Positions 7,662 to 18,243 of a stretch of 64,000 nt of DNA are shown here, in pieces. How positions within the stretch are numbered: the stretch's first letter is position 1; every line of letters begins with the position of its first letter. The stretch is taken from the NCBI GenBank assembly GCA_000721375.1, contig JOGW01000001.1, forward strand, positions 1 through 64,000, written 5' to 3'. This DNA is from Streptomyces sp. NRRL B-3428. GTDB taxonomy: Bacteria > Actinomycetota > Actinomycetes > Streptomycetales > Streptomycetaceae. Both the position numbers and the translations under genes were made by a program. Under the pieces are notes generated by a model, which saw nothing but the letters and a program-made list of their open reading frames with translations, did no database searches and was not told where the DNA came from.

Positions 7662-10600
7662 GTGGAGTCCGGTACAGCTGCGCGAGGCAAGTCCACGCGC
7701 GCGAAAGGCGCTCAGCCCCGTGGCGGTCGCGGCAACGGGACCGTGGAAGTGGATGCCGCGGCGCTGAACAAGCTCGTCGGCGCGCTGGTGGCGATGCGGG
7801 ACGGCAACTTCCGCAAGCGACTGACCGTCACCAATGACGGCGTGATGGCGGAGATCGCGGCGCTGTACAACGATGTCGCGGACCGGAATCTGCATCTGAC
7901 GGGCGAGCTCGCCCGGGTGCGGCGGATGGTCGGACGTGAGGGAAAACTCACGGAGCGCCTTGAGAGCGGGGCCTACGAGGGTTCCTGGGCGGCGGCGATC
8001 GACGCGTCCAACGCCCTCGTCGACGATCTCGTACGTCCGGTCTCCGAGGTCGGCCGCGTCCTGTCCGCCGTCGCGGAGGGCGACCTGGAGCAGCGGATGG
8101 AGCTGCGCGCACCGGGTCCGGACGGGTCGGCGCATCCGCTGCGCGGGGAGTTCCTGAAGGTCGGCCGTACGGTCAACAACCTGGTCGACCAGCTCTCCCG
8201 GTTCACCGACGAGGTCACGCGCGTGGCCAGCGAGGTCGGTACGGAGGGCAAGCTGGGCGGTCAGGCCCGGGTGCGCGGAATGTCCGGTTCGTGGAAGGAC
8301 CTCACGGATTCCGTCAACACCATGGCGTACCGGCTCACCGCCCAGGTGCGTGACATTGCTCTCGTCACCACCGCGGTCGCCAAGGGCGATCTCTCGCGCA
8401 AGGTCACGGTGCATGTCGCGGGCGAGATGCTCGAGCTGAAGAACACCGTGAACACCATGGTCGACCAGCTCTCGTCCTTCTCCTCCGAGGTCACGCGTGT
8501 GGCCCGCGAGGTGGGTACGGAAGGCGAGCTGGGCGGTCAGGCGCAGGTGCCCGGTGTGGCCGGTGTGTGGAAGGACCTCACCGACTCGGTGAACCTGATG
8601 GCCGGCAACCTCACCGCGCAGGTGCGCGGGATCGCCGAGGTCACCACCGCCGTCGCCAACGGTGATCTGTCCCGCAAGGTGACGGTGAGCGCGCGCGGCG
8701 AGGTGGCCCAACTCGCCGAGACCATCAACCAGATGACCGAGACGCTCCGTACGTTCGCCGACGAGGTCACGCGTGTGGCGCGCGAGGTCGGCTTCGACGG
8801 GCAGCTCGGCGGGCAGGCGCTCGTGCCGGGCGCGGCGGGTACGTGGAAGGACCTCACCGACTCGGTGAACACGGTCTTCCGGAACCTCACCACTCAGGTA
8901 CGTGACATCGCGACCGTCACGACGGCGGTGGCGAGCGGTGATCTCTCGCAGAAGGTCACGGTCGACGTGGCCGGCGAGATGCTGGAGCTCAAGAACACCG
9001 TGAACACCATGGTCGACCAGCTGTCGGCCTTCGGTTCCGAAGTCACGCGTGTGGCACGGGAGATCGGCGTCGAGGGTGAGCTCGGCGGCCAGGCCGAGGT
9101 GCCCGGCGCCGCGGGTACGTGGAAGGACCTCACCGACTCGGTGAACACCGCCTTCCGCAACCTCACCGGCCAGGTGCGCAACATCGCCCAGGTCACCACG
9201 GCGGTGGCGAACGGCGATCTCTCGCAGAAGGTCACGGTCGACGTGTCCGGCGAGATGCTCCAGCTGAAGAACACCGTGAACACGATGGTGGACCAGCTCT
9301 CCAGCTTCGCCGATCAGGTGACCCGTATGGCCAGGGACGTGGGCACGGAAGGCCGCCTGGGCGGTCAGGCCCGCGTGGACGGCGTATCGGGTACGTGGAA
9401 GGACCTCACGGACTCCGTCAACTTCATGGCGGGGAACCTGACTTCACAGGTGCGGCAGATCGCGCAGGTCACCACCGCGGTGGCGCGCGGCGACCTGTCA
9501 CAGAAGATCGAGGTCGACGCGCGCGGCGAGATCCTGGAGCTCAAGAACACCATCAACACGATGGTCGACCAGCTCTCCGCCTTCGCCGACCAGGTGACCC
9601 GCGTGGCCCGCGATGTGGGCACGGAGGGCCGGCTCGGCGGTCAGGCGCAGGTGCCCGGCGTCGCCGGTGTGTGGCGCGATCTGACCGACTCGGTGAACGG
9701 CATGGCCGGCAACCTCACTGCCCAGGTACGTAACATCGCGCAGGTCGCGACCGCGGTGGCCCGCGGTGACCTGTCGCAGAAGATCACGGTCGACGCGCGC
9801 GGTGAGATCCTGGAGCTGAAGAACACCCTCAACACGATGGTGGATCAGCTTTCGAGCTTCGCCGAGCAGGTGACCCGAGTGGCCCGCGAGGTGGGTACCG
9901 AGGGCATCCTCGGCGGTCAGGCCGAGGTGCAGGGCGTCGCGGGTACGTGGAAAGACCTCACGCAGTCCGTGAACTTCATGGCCAACAACCTGACTTCGCA
10001 GGTACGCAACATCGCCGAGGTCACCACCGCGGTCGCCATGGGCGACCTCTCCAAGAAGATCACGGTCGATGCGAAGGGCGAGATCCTCGAACTCGTCACC
10101 ACCGTCAACACCATGGTCGACCAGCTCTCCAACTTCGCCGAGCAGGTCACGCGCGTGGCCCGCGAGGTGGGTACGGAGGGCCAGCTGGGCGGTCAGGCCC
10201 GGGTGCCGGGAGTCACCGGCATCTGGAAGGACCTCAGCGACAACGTGAACCTGATGGCCTCCAACCTGACCAGCCAGGTGCGCAACATCTCCCAGGTCGC
10301 GATGGCGGTCGCCAACGGTGACCTGACCCGTACGGTCACCATCGAGGCGCGCGGCGAGGTCGCGCAGCTCGCCGACACCTTCAACACCATGGTGCGGACG
10401 CTGAGTTCGTTCGCCGACCAGGTGACCAAGGTGGCCCGCGAGGTGGGCACCGACGGCATCCTCGGCGGGCAGGCCCGCGTACCCGGCGTCGCCGGTACGT
10501 GGAAGGACCTCACCGAGTCCGTGAACCAGATGGCGTCCAACCTGACCGGACAGGTGCGCAACATCGCGATGGTCACGACGGCCATCGCCAAGGGCGATCT

Positions 10601-13160
10601 CACCAAGAAGATCGACATCGAGGCGCGCGGCGAGATCCTGGAGCTCAAGACCACCATCAACACGATGGTCGACCGGCTCTCGTCCTTCGCCGAGGAGGTC
10701 ACCCGAGTCGCCCGAGAGGTGGGTACAGAAGGCCAGTTGGGCGGTCAGGCGCGCGTACGCGACGTCGACGGCACCTGGCGCGACCTCACCGAATCGGTGA
10801 ACGAGATGGCCGGGAACCTGACCCGGCAGGTGCGCGCGATCGCCGCGGTCGCCACCGCGGTGACCCGAGGCGACCTCAACCTGAAGATCGACGTGGACGC
10901 GGCGGGCGAGATCCAGGTCCTCCAGGACCACGTGAACACGATGATCGCCAACCTGCGCGACACCACCATCGCCAACAAGGAGCAGGACTGGCTCAAGGGC
11001 AACCTGGCCCGTATCTCCGGCCTGATGCAGGGCCGTCGCGACCTCGCGGACGTGGCCGGCCTGATCATGAGCGAGCTGACCCCGGTGGTCTCCGCGCAGC
11101 ACGGAGCGTTCTTCCTGGCCACTTCCACGGACGCGGCCCAGGATGTCGCCGACGGTGACGAGGACGCGTACGAGCTGCGCATGCTGGGGAGTTACGGCTA
11201 CTCGATGGGCTCGATGCCCACCTCGTTCAAGCCTGGCGAGACGCTGATCGGTACGGCCGCGAAGGAACGGCGCACGATCCTCGTAGAGAACGCGCCCTCC
11301 GGCTACCTCAAGATCGCCTCGGGTCTCGGGGACGCACCGCCGGCCCAGGTGATCGTGCTTCCGGTGCTCTTCGAGGGCCAGGTGCTCGGCGTGATCGAGC
11401 TCGCCTCGTTCCAGCCGTTCACGCAGATCCAGCGCGACTTCCTCAGCCAGATCGCCGAGATGATCGCGACGAGCGTCAACACGATCTCCGTCAACACGAA
11501 GACGGAGATCCTGCTGAAGCAGTCGCAGGAGCTCACCGAGCAGCTCCAGGACCGCTCCGAGGAGTTGGAGAACCGGCAGAAGGCGCTCCAGCTCTCCAAC
11601 GCCGAGCTGGAGGACAAGGCCGAGCTGCTCGCCCAGCAGAACCGCGACATCGAGGTCAAGAACACCGAGATCGAAGAGGCCCGTCAGGTCCTGGAGGAGC
11701 GCGCGGAGCAGCTCGCCGTCTCGATGCGCTACAAGTCCGAGTTCCTCGCGAACATGTCGCACGAGCTGCGGACCCCGCTCAACTCGCTCCTGATCCTCGC
11801 CAAGCTGCTCGCCGACAACGCGGAGGGCAATCTCTCCCCGAAGCAGGTCGAGTTCGCCGAGACGATCCACGGTGCGGGATCCGATCTGCTGCAGCTGATC
11901 AACGACATCCTCGACCTCTCCAAGGTCGAGGCGGGCAAGATGGATGTCTCGCCGACGCGGATCGCCCTCGTACAACTCGTGGACTACGTCGAAGCGACCT
12001 TCCGGCCGCTCACCGCGGAGAAGGGTCTCGACTTCTCCGTACGGGTTTCGCCGGAGCTGCCCGCGACGCTGCACACCGATGAGCAGCGGCTCCTCCAGGT
12101 GCTTCGCAACCTGCTCTCCAACGCGGTGAAGTTCACCGACTCCGGCGCCGTGGAGCTGGTGATCCGGCCCGCGGGTACGGACGTGCCGCACGAGATCCGC
12201 ACGCAGCTCCTGGAGATGGGCACGCTGCGCAGCCCGGACTCGGACATCGTCGCGTTCTCCGTCACGGACACCGGAATCGGTATCCCCGGCAGCAAGATGC
12301 GGGTGATCTTCGAGGCGTTCAAGCAGGCCGACGGCACCACGAGCCGGAAGTACGGCGGTACGGGCCTCGGCCTGTCGATCAGCCGGCTCATCGCGCGACT
12401 GCTCGGCGGTGAGATCCACGCGGCGAGCGAACCGGGCCGCGGCTCCACGTTCACGCTGTATCTGCCGCTGCACCCCAACGAGCTGCCGCCCCCGGAGTAC
12501 GCACAACTCGCCACTGCCATCGAGCCGGAGAGCCACTCCGGGCTCCATGCGCTGCCGCCCGCGTCCGTCGACGAGTCGTTCACGGCGAGCGGGAACGGCA
12601 AGGCGGAGCTGGCCGATCCGGAGCCGGTGGCGCAGCAGGGCACGCTCTTCCGGCGTCGCAGGCGCTCGATGCAGGCCGCCGAGCCGCGGGCCGCACTGCC
12701 CGGCCAGGGCGCCGCGGGAGGCGGTCAGGACCAGTGGGCGGGAGTGGAGCAGCCGGCGCCGCAGCCGCGGCCGAGCTTCCGCTTCGGCGGCGAGAAGGTG
12801 CTGATCGTCGATGACGACATCCGCAACGTCTTCGCCCTGACCAGCGTCCTCGAACAGCACGGTCTTTCCGTTCTGTACGCGGAGAACGGCCGCGAGGGCA
12901 TCGAGGTCCTGGAGCAGCACGACGATGTGACGCTGGTCCTGATGGACATCATGATGCCGGAGATGGACGGCTATGCGACGACCACGGCGATCCGCAGGAT
13001 GCCGCAGTTCGCGGGTCTGCCGATCATCGCGCTCACCGCGAAGGCGATGAAGGGCGACCGGGAGAAGGCCATCGAGTCCGGCGCGTCCGACTACGTCACC
13101 AAGCCCGTCGACCCCGACCATCTGCTGTCGGTCATGGAGAGCTGGATGAACGGGGACTGA
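7662..13160 (+). CDS. osaA: OsaA: poly-HAMP soluble hybrid histidine kinase
   Basis: About 1832 residues with no membrane segment. After a basic leader, residues about 28-1100 are a chain of HAMP units: two diverged N-terminal copies, then ten near-identical 92-residue repeats beginning V-R-x-I-A-x-V-T-T-A-V-A. Each repeat also contains [19 protein letters not shown]. A GAF domain (about 1120-1270) and a coiled coil (about 1280-1350) follow. The HisKA domain has phospho-acceptor [20 protein letters not shown], the HATPase has [12 protein letters not shown] and [15 protein letters not shown], and the C-terminal receiver has [20 protein letters not shown] and acceptor Asp in [15 protein letters not shown] 7662 is chosen over ATG 7611 because GGGAGGG lies six bases upstream. 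In S. coelicolor OsaA works with OsaB in osmoadaptation. osaB follows about 310 bases downstream. Confidence 0.92.
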   Translation: MESGTAARGKSTRAKGAQPRGGRGNGTVEVDAAALNKLVGALVAMRDGNFRKRLTVTNDGVMAEIAALYNDVADRNLHLTGELARVRRMVGREGKLTERLESGAYEGSWAAAIDASNALVDDLVRPVSEVGRVLSAVAEGDLEQRMELRAPGPDGSAHPLRGEFLKVGRTVNNLVDQLSRFTDEVTRVASEVGTEGKLGGQARVRGMSGSWKDLTDSVNTMAYRLTAQVRDIALVTTAVAKGDLSRKVTVHVAGEMLELKNTVNTMVDQLSSFSSEVTRVAREVGTEGELGGQAQVPGVAGVWKDLTDSVNLMAGNLTAQVRGIAEVTTAVANGDLSRKVTVSARGEVAQLAETINQMTETLRTFADEVTRVAREVGFDGQLGGQALVPGAAGTWKDLTDSVNTVFRNLTTQVRDIATVTTAVASGDLSQKVTVDVAGEMLELKNTVNTMVDQLSAFGSEVTRVAREIGVEGELGGQAEVPGAAGTWKDLTDSVNTAFRNLTGQVRNIAQVTTAVANGDLSQKVTVDVSGEMLQLKNTVNTMVDQLSSFADQVTRMARDVGTEGRLGGQARVDGVSGTWKDLTDSVNFMAGNLTSQVRQIAQVTTAVARGDLSQKIEVDARGEILELKNTINTMVDQLSAFADQVTRVARDVGTEGRLGGQAQVPGVAGVWRDLTDSVNGMAGNLTAQVRNIAQVATAVARGDLSQKITVDARGEILELKNTLNTMVDQLSSFAEQVTRVAREVGTEGILGGQAEVQGVAGTWKDLTQSVNFMANNLTSQVRNIAEVTTAVAMGDLSKKITVDAKGEILELVTTVNTMVDQLSNFAEQVTRVAREVGTEGQLGGQARVPGVTGIWKDLSDNVNLMASNLTSQVRNISQVAMAVANGDLTRTVTIEARGEVAQLADTFNTMVRTLSSFADQVTKVAREVGTDGILGGQARVPGVAGTWKDLTESVNQMASNLTGQVRNIAMVTTAIAKGDLTKKIDIEARGEILELKTTINTMVDRLSSFAEEVTRVAREVGTEGQLGGQARVRDVDGTWRDLTESVNEMAGNLTRQVRAIAAVATAVTRGDLNLKIDVDAAGEIQVLQDHVNTMIANLRDTTIANKEQDWLKGNLARISGLMQGRRDLADVAGLIMSELTPVVSAQHGAFFLATSTDAAQDVADGDEDAYELRMLGSYGYSMGSMPTSFKPGETLIGTAAKERRTILVENAPSGYLKIASGLGDAPPAQVIVLPVLFEGQVLGVIELASFQPFTQIQRDFLSQIAEMIATSVNTISVNTKTEILLKQSQELTEQLQDRSEELENRQKALQLSNAELEDKAELLAQQNRDIEVKNTEIEEARQVLEERAEQLAVSMRYKSEFLANMSHELRTPLNSLLILAKLLADNAEGNLSPKQVEFAETIHGAGSDLLQLINDILDLSKVEAGKMDVSPTRIALVQLVDYVEATFRPLTAEKGLDFSVRVSPELPATLHTDEQRLLQVLRNLLSNAVKFTDSGAVELVIRPAGTDVPHEIRTQLLEMGTLRSPDSDIVAFSVTDTGIGIPGSKMRVIFEAFKQADGTTSRKYGGTGLGLSISRLIARLLGGEIHAASEPGRGSTFTLYLPLHPNELPPPEYAQLATAIEPESHSGLHALPPASVDESFTASGNGKAELADPEPVAQQGTLFRRRRRSMQAAEPRAALPGQGAAGGGQDQWAGVEQPAPQPRPSFRFGGEKVLIVDDDIRNVFALTSVLEQHGLSVLYAENGREGIEVLEQHDDVTLVLMDIMMPEMDGYATTTAIRRMPQFAGLPIIALTAKAMKGDREKAIESGASDYVTKPVDPDHLLSVMESWMNGD
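8346..10952 (+). repeat. Ten tandem 276-bp repeats encoding HAMP units in osaA
   Basis: Copies begin at 8346 and recur exactly every 276 bases (8622, 8898, 9174, 9450, 9726, 10002, 10278, 10554, 10830), each starting GTRCGYRRCATC. There is no length variation between copies, so the repeat is held in register at the protein level (92 residues). The last copy loses similarity as it enters the GAF domain, so the right edge is approximate. Confidence 0.9.
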
Positions 13161-13472
13161 CCGAGCCGGTGCGCCGCTTGTCCGTATGTGGTCGGGAACA
13201 TGACCGGCCGCGTACGGACAAGCCGTCGGGAAACGGCGGGCGGCGCCCGAAGAAGTGCTGACGGAACGTGTCCGTTGCTGTGTAGAGGTGCGGGATTCGG
13301 GGAACCTTCTGGTCTCCGCTTGCGTTTCTGCTACGTGCACAGTGACATCGCGGTGACAGGGTGTGGCGACAGGCGGGGTGCGGCTACCATGACCGGCACA
13401 AGGGCGGGCGGCAGGACGGAGTCGTCCCCTGGGGCGGCGACCGGTGCATTGCCGGGGCGAGGAGGACGGGCC

Positions 13473-14156
13473 ATGGTGCAGAAGGCCAAGATCCTCCTGG
13501 TCGATGACCGGCCGGAGAATCTGCTGGCGCTCGAGGCCATCCTCTCTGCGCTCGATCAGACCCTGGTGCGGGCATCGTCCGGGGAGGAAGCGCTCAAGGC
13601 ACTGCTCACGGACGATTTCGCGGTCATTCTGCTGGACGTCCAGATGCCTGGAATGGACGGTTTCGAAACCGCAGCGCACATCAAGCGCCGGGAACGGACC
13701 CGGGACATCCCGATCATCTTCCTCACCGCGATCAACCATGGTCCGCATCACACCTTCCGCGGCTATGCGGCGGGAGCGGTGGACTACATCTCGAAGCCCT
13801 TCGACCCGTGGGTCCTGCGCGCCAAGGTCTCGGTGTTCGTCGAGCTGTACATGAAGAACTGCCAACTGCGTGAGCAGGCGGCCCTGCTGCGGCTGCAGCT
13901 CGAAGGCGGCGGCAAGACACCGGTCGGCGACAAGGGCGAGCCCGCGGGGCTGCTCGCCGAGCTCTCGGCGCGGCTCGCGGCCGTGGAGGAGCAGGCCGAG
14001 GCGCTCTCCAAGCAGCTCGACGACGACTCGGCGGATGCGGCCGCCGTGGCCACGGCGGCCCATCTGGAGCGCAAACTGACCGGGCTGCGCAGGGCACTTG
14101 ACGCCCTTGAGCCCGGAGCGGGTCCCGGCGCCGCTTCGGTGCCTTCGCAGAACTGA
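13473..14156 (+). CDS. osaB: OsaB: response regulator with C-terminal coiled coil, no DNA-binding domain
   Basis: A 227-residue protein. The receiver domain occupies about 1-125: KILLVDDRPENLLALEAILS, phospho-acceptor Asp in VILLDVQMPGMDGFETA, Thr in IIFLTAINH, Lys in DYISKPFDPWVL. The remainder is Ala/Leu/Glu-rich with heptad spacing (ARLAAVEEQAEALSKQLDDD), a probable coiled coil for oligomerisation or partner binding. No helix-turn-helix is visible. ATG 13473 is preferred: GGAGGACGGG lies just upstream and the receiver starts directly after; longer in-frame starts (13389, 13188) add low-complexity sequence only. In S. coelicolor osaB is required for aerial growth under osmotic stress. Confidence 0.88.
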   Translation: MVQKAKILLVDDRPENLLALEAILSALDQTLVRASSGEEALKALLTDDFAVILLDVQMPGMDGFETAAHIKRRERTRDIPIIFLTAINHGPHHTFRGYAAGAVDYISKPFDPWVLRAKVSVFVELYMKNCQLREQAALLRLQLEGGGKTPVGDKGEPAGLLAELSARLAAVEEQAEALSKQLDDDSADAAAVATAAHLERKLTGLRRALDALEPGAGPGAASVPSQN

Positions 14157-14283
14157 GGACACGGCAGCCCCGTCACCTGCACAGTTGATCCGGCGTCAGT
14201 TCCGGTCAACTGGGCGCCGACACGAACGGGTGAAGCAGTGGGCACACGTGTCCGCAGGGGGCCGCACCGGTAACCTCACCCCC

Positions 14284-17040
14284 ATGGCCTCACGTCAGCC
14301 CGCAGCCAAGAAAGCCCCTGCCAAGAAGGCGGCGGCGCCCAAAAAGGCTCCGGCGAAGAAGGCCGCAGCATCCAAGGCGCCAGCCAAGAAGGCCCCCGCC
14401 AAGAAGGCCGCGGCCAAGCCGGCTCCCAAGCCCGCCCCGAATCCCACCGGTGGCGTCTACAAGCTCGCCCGCGCCCTGTGGCTCGGCCTCGCGCACGCGG
14501 TGGGGGCTACCTTCCGCGGCATAGGGCGTGGCGCCAAGGGTCTCGACCCCGCGCACCGCAAGGACGGGCTCGCGCTGCTGCTCCTCGGCCTCGCGCTGAT
14601 CGTCGCGGCAGGCACCTGGTCCCAACTCCGGGGCCCTGTGGGCGATCTGGTCGAGCTCCTCGTGACCGGCGCGTTCGGCCGTCTCGACCTGGTGGTGCCG
14701 CTGCTGCTCGGCGGTGTGGCCGTACGGCTGATCCGCCACCCCGAACAGCCGGAAGCCAACGGCCGTATCGTGATCGGGCTTTCGGCCCTGGTCATCGGTG
14801 TGCTCGGCCAGGTGCACGTCGCGTGCGGGGCGCCCGGGCGCGGTGAGGGCACCGAGGCCATAAGGGATGCCGGCGGGCTGATCGGCTGGGCGGCGTCCCG
14901 TCCGCTGATCTACACGATGGGCGAGGTGCTCGCCGTACCGCTGCTCGTCCTGCTCACCGTCTTCGGCCTTCTCGTCGTCACCGCGACTCCGGTGAACGCC
15001 GTCCCGCAGCGCCTTCGGCTGCTCGGTCAGAAGCTCGGGATCATTCAGCCGGATCCGGTCGTCGACGAGTTCGCCGAGGGCGGCGAGGACGACGCCCGCT
15101 ACGACGACCAGTGGCGCGAGGCGGTGCCTGCCTCGCGCGGCCGCCGCAAGGCGACACCCGCCCCGGACCCGTACGACCCGGAGAAGGCCGAGCAGGAGGC
15201 GCTCACCAAGCGGCGCCGCCCGCGCCGCGCCACCGTGCAGCCCGACATGGAGCCCTCGCTCGACGCGATCGACGTGGCCGCGGCCGCCGCCGCCGCGCTC
15301 GACGGTGCGGTGATGCACGGGATGCCGCCCTCGCCGATCGTCGCGGACCTCACTCAGGGCGTCAGGGTGGAGCGGCCCGAACCGACGCCGACCCCGCTGC
15401 CGAGCGCGCGGGTCAAGGAGCCCGCAGCGCCCGTCGAGCGTGCCGCGCCCGCCGAAAGCGCCAGGTCCGACCGGTCCGACGGCTCAGTGCCGGACCTCAC
15501 CAAGGCCGCACCCGAGGCGCGTGGGGATCTGCCGCCGCGCGCCGAGCAGCTGCAGCTCTCCGGCGACATCAGCTACTCGCTGCCGTCCCTGAACCTCTTG
15601 GAGCGGGGCGGTCCCGGCAAGTCGCGCAGCGCCGCCAATGACGCCGTGGTCGCCTCGCTGAGCAATGTGTTCGCCGAGTTCAAGGTGGACGCCGATGTCA
15701 CCGGGTTCACGCGTGGTCCGACGGTCACGCGCTACGAGGTCGAGCTCGGGCCCGCCGTGAAGGTCGAGAAGATCACGGCGCTCGCCAAGAACATCGCGTA
15801 CGCCGTCGCCTCCCCGGACGTCCGGATCATCAGCCCGATCCCGGGGAAGTCCGCGGTCGGCATCGAGATCCCGAACACCGACCGCGAGATGGTCAACGTC
15901 GGCGACGTGCTGCGCCTCGCGGACGCCGCCGAGGACGACCACCCGATGCTGGTCGCGCTCGGCAAGGACGTCGAGGGCGGCTATGTGATGGCCAACCTCG
16001 CCAAGATGCCGCACATCCTGGTGGCCGGCGCCACCGGCTCCGGAAAGTCCTCCTGCATCAACTGTCTGATCACCTCGATCATGGTGCGCGCGACTCCCGA
16101 GGACGTACGGATGGTCCTCGTCGACCCCAAGCGGGTGGAGCTCACCGCGTACGAGGGCATCCCGCACCTGATCACGCCGATCATCACCAACCCGAAGCGG
16201 GCCGCCGAGGCCCTGCAGTGGGTCGTACGCGAGATGGATCTGCGCTACGACGACCTCGCGGCGTTCGGCTTCCGGCATATCGACGACTTCAACGAGGCGG
16301 TACGCAACGGAAAGGTCAGCGCGCCGCTCGGCAGCGGGCGGGAGCTGCAGCCGTACCCGTATCTGCTGGTGATCGTGGACGAGCTGGCGGACCTGATGAT
16401 GGTCGCGCCGCGCGACGTCGAGGACTCGATCGTCCGTATCACCCAGCTCGCGCGCGCCGCCGGTATCCACCTGGTGCTCGCGACCCAGCGGCCGTCCGTG
16501 GACGTCGTCACCGGCCTGATCAAGGCGAACGTGCCCTCGCGGCTCGCCTTCGCCACCTCCTCGCTCGCCGACAGCCGGGTCATCCTCGACCAGCCGGGCG
16601 CCGAGAAGCTGATCGGCAAGGGCGACGGGCTCTTCCTGCCGATGGGCGCGAACAAGCCGACCCGTATGCAGGGCGCCTTCGTCACCGAGGCCGAGATCGC
16701 CGCCGTGGTGCAGCACTGCAAGGACCAGATGGCGCCCGTCTTCCGGGACGACGTCACCGTCGGGACCAAGCAGAAGAAGGAGATCGACGAGGAGATCGGC
16801 GACGATCTGGACCTGCTGTGCCAGGCCGCCGAGCTGGTCGTCTCGACCCAGTTCGGGTCCACCTCGATGCTCCAGCGCAAGCTCCGGGTCGGGTTCGCGA
16901 AGGCGGGGCGTCTGATGGACCTGATGGAGTCGAGGAACATCGTCGGGCCCAGCGAAGGATCGAAGGCCAGGGATGTTCTGGTCAAGCCGGACGAACTGGA
17001 TGGAGTGCTCGCGGTGATCCGCGGGGAGGCTCACCCGTAA
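14284..17040 (+). CDS. ftsK: FtsK/SpoIIIE-family DNA translocase
   Basis: 918 residues. Residues 1-55 are an unusual Ala/Lys/Pro-rich, histone H1-like tail (repeated KKAPAKKAAA). About four membrane segments follow between 95 and 245, starting LALLLLGLALIVAAGTW, then an acidic/Pro linker. The motor domain has the FtsK alpha segment (SLPSLNLLERGG), Walker A GATGSGKSS near 580, Walker B LLVIVDELADLMM near 694 and the conserved TQRPSVDVVTGLIKANVPSR. A C-terminal gamma winged-helix domain (about 850-918, STSMLQRKLRVGFAKAGRLM) recognises KOPS/FRS-type polar sequences. The protein pumps chromosomes through closing sporulation septa in Streptomyces. ATG 14284 is taken because upstream sequence overlaps osaB and is not conserved in character. 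Confidence 0.93.
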   Translation: MASRQPAAKKAPAKKAAAPKKAPAKKAAASKAPAKKAPAKKAAAKPAPKPAPNPTGGVYKLARALWLGLAHAVGATFRGIGRGAKGLDPAHRKDGLALLLLGLALIVAAGTWSQLRGPVGDLVELLVTGAFGRLDLVVPLLLGGVAVRLIRHPEQPEANGRIVIGLSALVIGVLGQVHVACGAPGRGEGTEAIRDAGGLIGWAASRPLIYTMGEVLAVPLLVLLTVFGLLVVTATPVNAVPQRLRLLGQKLGIIQPDPVVDEFAEGGEDDARYDDQWREAVPASRGRRKATPAPDPYDPEKAEQEALTKRRRPRRATVQPDMEPSLDAIDVAAAAAAALDGAVMHGMPPSPIVADLTQGVRVERPEPTPTPLPSARVKEPAAPVERAAPAESARSDRSDGSVPDLTKAAPEARGDLPPRAEQLQLSGDISYSLPSLNLLERGGPGKSRSAANDAVVASLSNVFAEFKVDADVTGFTRGPTVTRYEVELGPAVKVEKITALAKNIAYAVASPDVRIISPIPGKSAVGIEIPNTDREMVNVGDVLRLADAAEDDHPMLVALGKDVEGGYVMANLAKMPHILVAGATGSGKSSCINCLITSIMVRATPEDVRMVLVDPKRVELTAYEGIPHLITPIITNPKRAAEALQWVVREMDLRYDDLAAFGFRHIDDFNEAVRNGKVSAPLGSGRELQPYPYLLVIVDELADLMMVAPRDVEDSIVRITQLARAAGIHLVLATQRPSVDVVTGLIKANVPSRLAFATSSLADSRVILDQPGAEKLIGKGDGLFLPMGANKPTRMQGAFVTEAEIAAVVQHCKDQMAPVFRDDVTVGTKQKKEIDEEIGDDLDLLCQAAELVVSTQFGSTSMLQRKLRVGFAKAGRLMDLMESRNIVGPSEGSKARDVLVKPDELDGVLAVIRGEAHP

Positions 17041-17175
17041 GGGATCGGGAGGCAACCGTTTCCCTTCGGCCCACGTCAAGTTGGTAGGAGGGAAGGCGAC
17101 CTGTCCCACCATCAGGATGTCCGGTCATGCTGAATGTCCGGCCAGCCTGATGGCGTACAAAGTGCTCCCGCCCGG

Positions 17176-17206
17176 TTGCCTCACCCTTTCGTACCCCCCC
17201 TAGACT
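17176..17206 (+). promoter_or_regulatory. Putative housekeeping promoter for the RodZ-like gene
   Basis: TTGCCT (17176-17181) and TAGACT (17201-17206) are separated by 19 bases, a fair match to the HrdB consensus (TTGAC, TAGGAT-like). It would start transcription near 17213, a few bases upstream of the GTG at 17220 and 34 before the preferred start at 17247. Sequence match only. Confidence 0.4.
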
Positions 17207-17246
17207 GAACGTCCAGCAGGTGGCTACACGCTCGAAAGGCGCCCCC

Positions 17247-18092
17247 GTGTCCATCGGCAACTCCCCTGAAGACGACCGGCCTTCGTTCCCGGACGACGAC
17301 GACCGTCCCTCGATCGGCCGAGCCCTGCAGCTCGCCCGTATCGAAGCGCGTATGACGGTCGACGAGGTCAGCGCGGCGACCCGGGTCCGTGTTCCGATCG
17401 TGCATGCGATCGAACAGGACGATTTCTCGCGCTGCGGTGGCGATGTCTACGCACGAGGGCATATCCGCACTGTCGCGCGCGCCGTCGGCATCGACCCCGC
17501 GCCGCTGCTCACTCAGTTCACCGAGGAGCGCGGCGGGCGGCCCACACAGGCCCTCGCGGCTCCGCTGTTCGAGGCCGAGCGCATCCGGCCCGAGCCGCGC
17601 CGCCCCAACTGGACGGCGGCCATGGTCGCGGCGATCGTCGCCGTGATCGGCTTCGTCGGGTTCACGGCGTTCAGCGACTCCGACAAGGGTTCCAAGACCC
17701 CCGTCGCCGAGGGTTCAGTGACGCCCTCGCCTACCAAGACCGCCGACAAGCCGCCGCCCGCGAAGCCGGCCGACCCCAAGCCGGACCCGGCCGACAGCGC
17801 GATCGCCAATGCTCCCAAGGACAAGGTCACGGTCCTGATCAGCGCCGAGCAGGGCAAGAGCTGGATCTCCGTCAAGAACGCCAGTGGCGGCACCCTGTTC
17901 GACGGCCTGCTCGAGCAGGGGCAGACCAAGACCTTCATGGACGACGACCAGATCGATCTCGTGCTGGGGAACGCGGGAGCCATAAAGCTCTTCGTGAACG
18001 GCAAGGAGATCAAGGACAAGTTCGAGGCAGGCCAGGTCGAGCGGCTCTCGTACACCAGGGAGGACTCCGAGCAGGACCCCGAGGTCGGCTGA
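17247..18092 (+). CDS. RodZ-like membrane-anchored helix-turn-helix protein (DUF4115)
   Basis: 281 residues. Residues about 20-95 are a HTH_25 domain ([38 protein letters not shown]), the cytoskeleton-linked HTH of RodZ. One membrane segment ([19 protein letters not shown], about 122-141) follows. A Pro/Lys-rich external linker leads to a C-terminal beta domain of the RodZ C-term/DUF4115 type ([18 protein letters not shown] to about 270). In other bacteria RodZ ties MreB to the wall-synthesis machinery; the role in Streptomyces is inferred. GTG 17247 is chosen (GAAAGG seven bases upstream) although GTG 17220 is in frame. It lies between ftsK and rimO, an arrangement common in actinomycetes. 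Confidence 0.8.
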   Translation: MSIGNSPEDDRPSFPDDDDRPSIGRALQLARIEARMTVDEVSAATRVRVPIVHAIEQDDFSRCGGDVYARGHIRTVARAVGIDPAPLLTQFTEERGGRPTQALAAPLFEAERIRPEPRRPNWTAAMVAAIVAVIGFVGFTAFSDSDKGSKTPVAEGSVTPSPTKTADKPPPAKPADPKPDPADSAIANAPKDKVTVLISAEQGKSWISVKNASGGTLFDGLLEQGQTKTFMDDDQIDLVLGNAGAIKLFVNGKEIKDKFEAGQVERLSYTREDSEQDPEVG

Positions 18093-18104
18093 GGATCCTC
18101 GTCC

Positions 18105-18137
18105 GATGCCCCGCCAGACAGCGTCTGGCGGGGCATC
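18105..18137. terminator. Perfect stem-loop after the RodZ-like gene
   Basis: Fifteen-base arms (GATGCCCCGCCAGAC and GTCTGGCGGGGCATC) close on the three-base loop AGC, starting twelve bases after the stop codon. There is no U tract, as is usual for Streptomyces terminators. It may end the upstream transcript. Confidence 0.65.
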
Positions 18138-18185
18138 GTGCTGTGTACGGCCGGCGGTGTGGTGTGCGGGTACGGGCGGGGCGGA

Positions 18186-18213
18186 CCTTCGCCGCCAGGC
18201 CTGGCGGCGAAGG
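18186..18213. promoter_or_regulatory. 28-bp perfect palindrome upstream of rimO
   Basis: CCTTCGCCGCCAGG is followed directly by its reverse complement CCTGGCGGCGAAGG, with no spacer. It lies 30 bases before the rimO start and 48 bases after the preceding stem-loop, sharing that element's CCGCCAG/CTGGCGG core. As a zero-spacer palindrome it looks more like a protein-binding site than an RNA hairpin. Confidence 0.5.
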
Positions 18214-18243
18214 ACCCCAGGTGAACCAGATACTCTGGACGTT

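Noticed and set aside
9498-14162. A 1554-codon open frame on the minus strand opposite osaA/osaB
   Set aside because: It is the mirror of the very GC-rich repeat gene: long stop-free antisense frames arise from GC-rich third positions. The plus-strand product has complete recognised domains, the antisense none.
17220-17246. Longer start for the RodZ-like protein at GTG 17220
   Set aside because: The putative promoter would leave only about seven bases of leader, and a better-spaced GAAAGG precedes GTG 17247. Kept as an alternative only.
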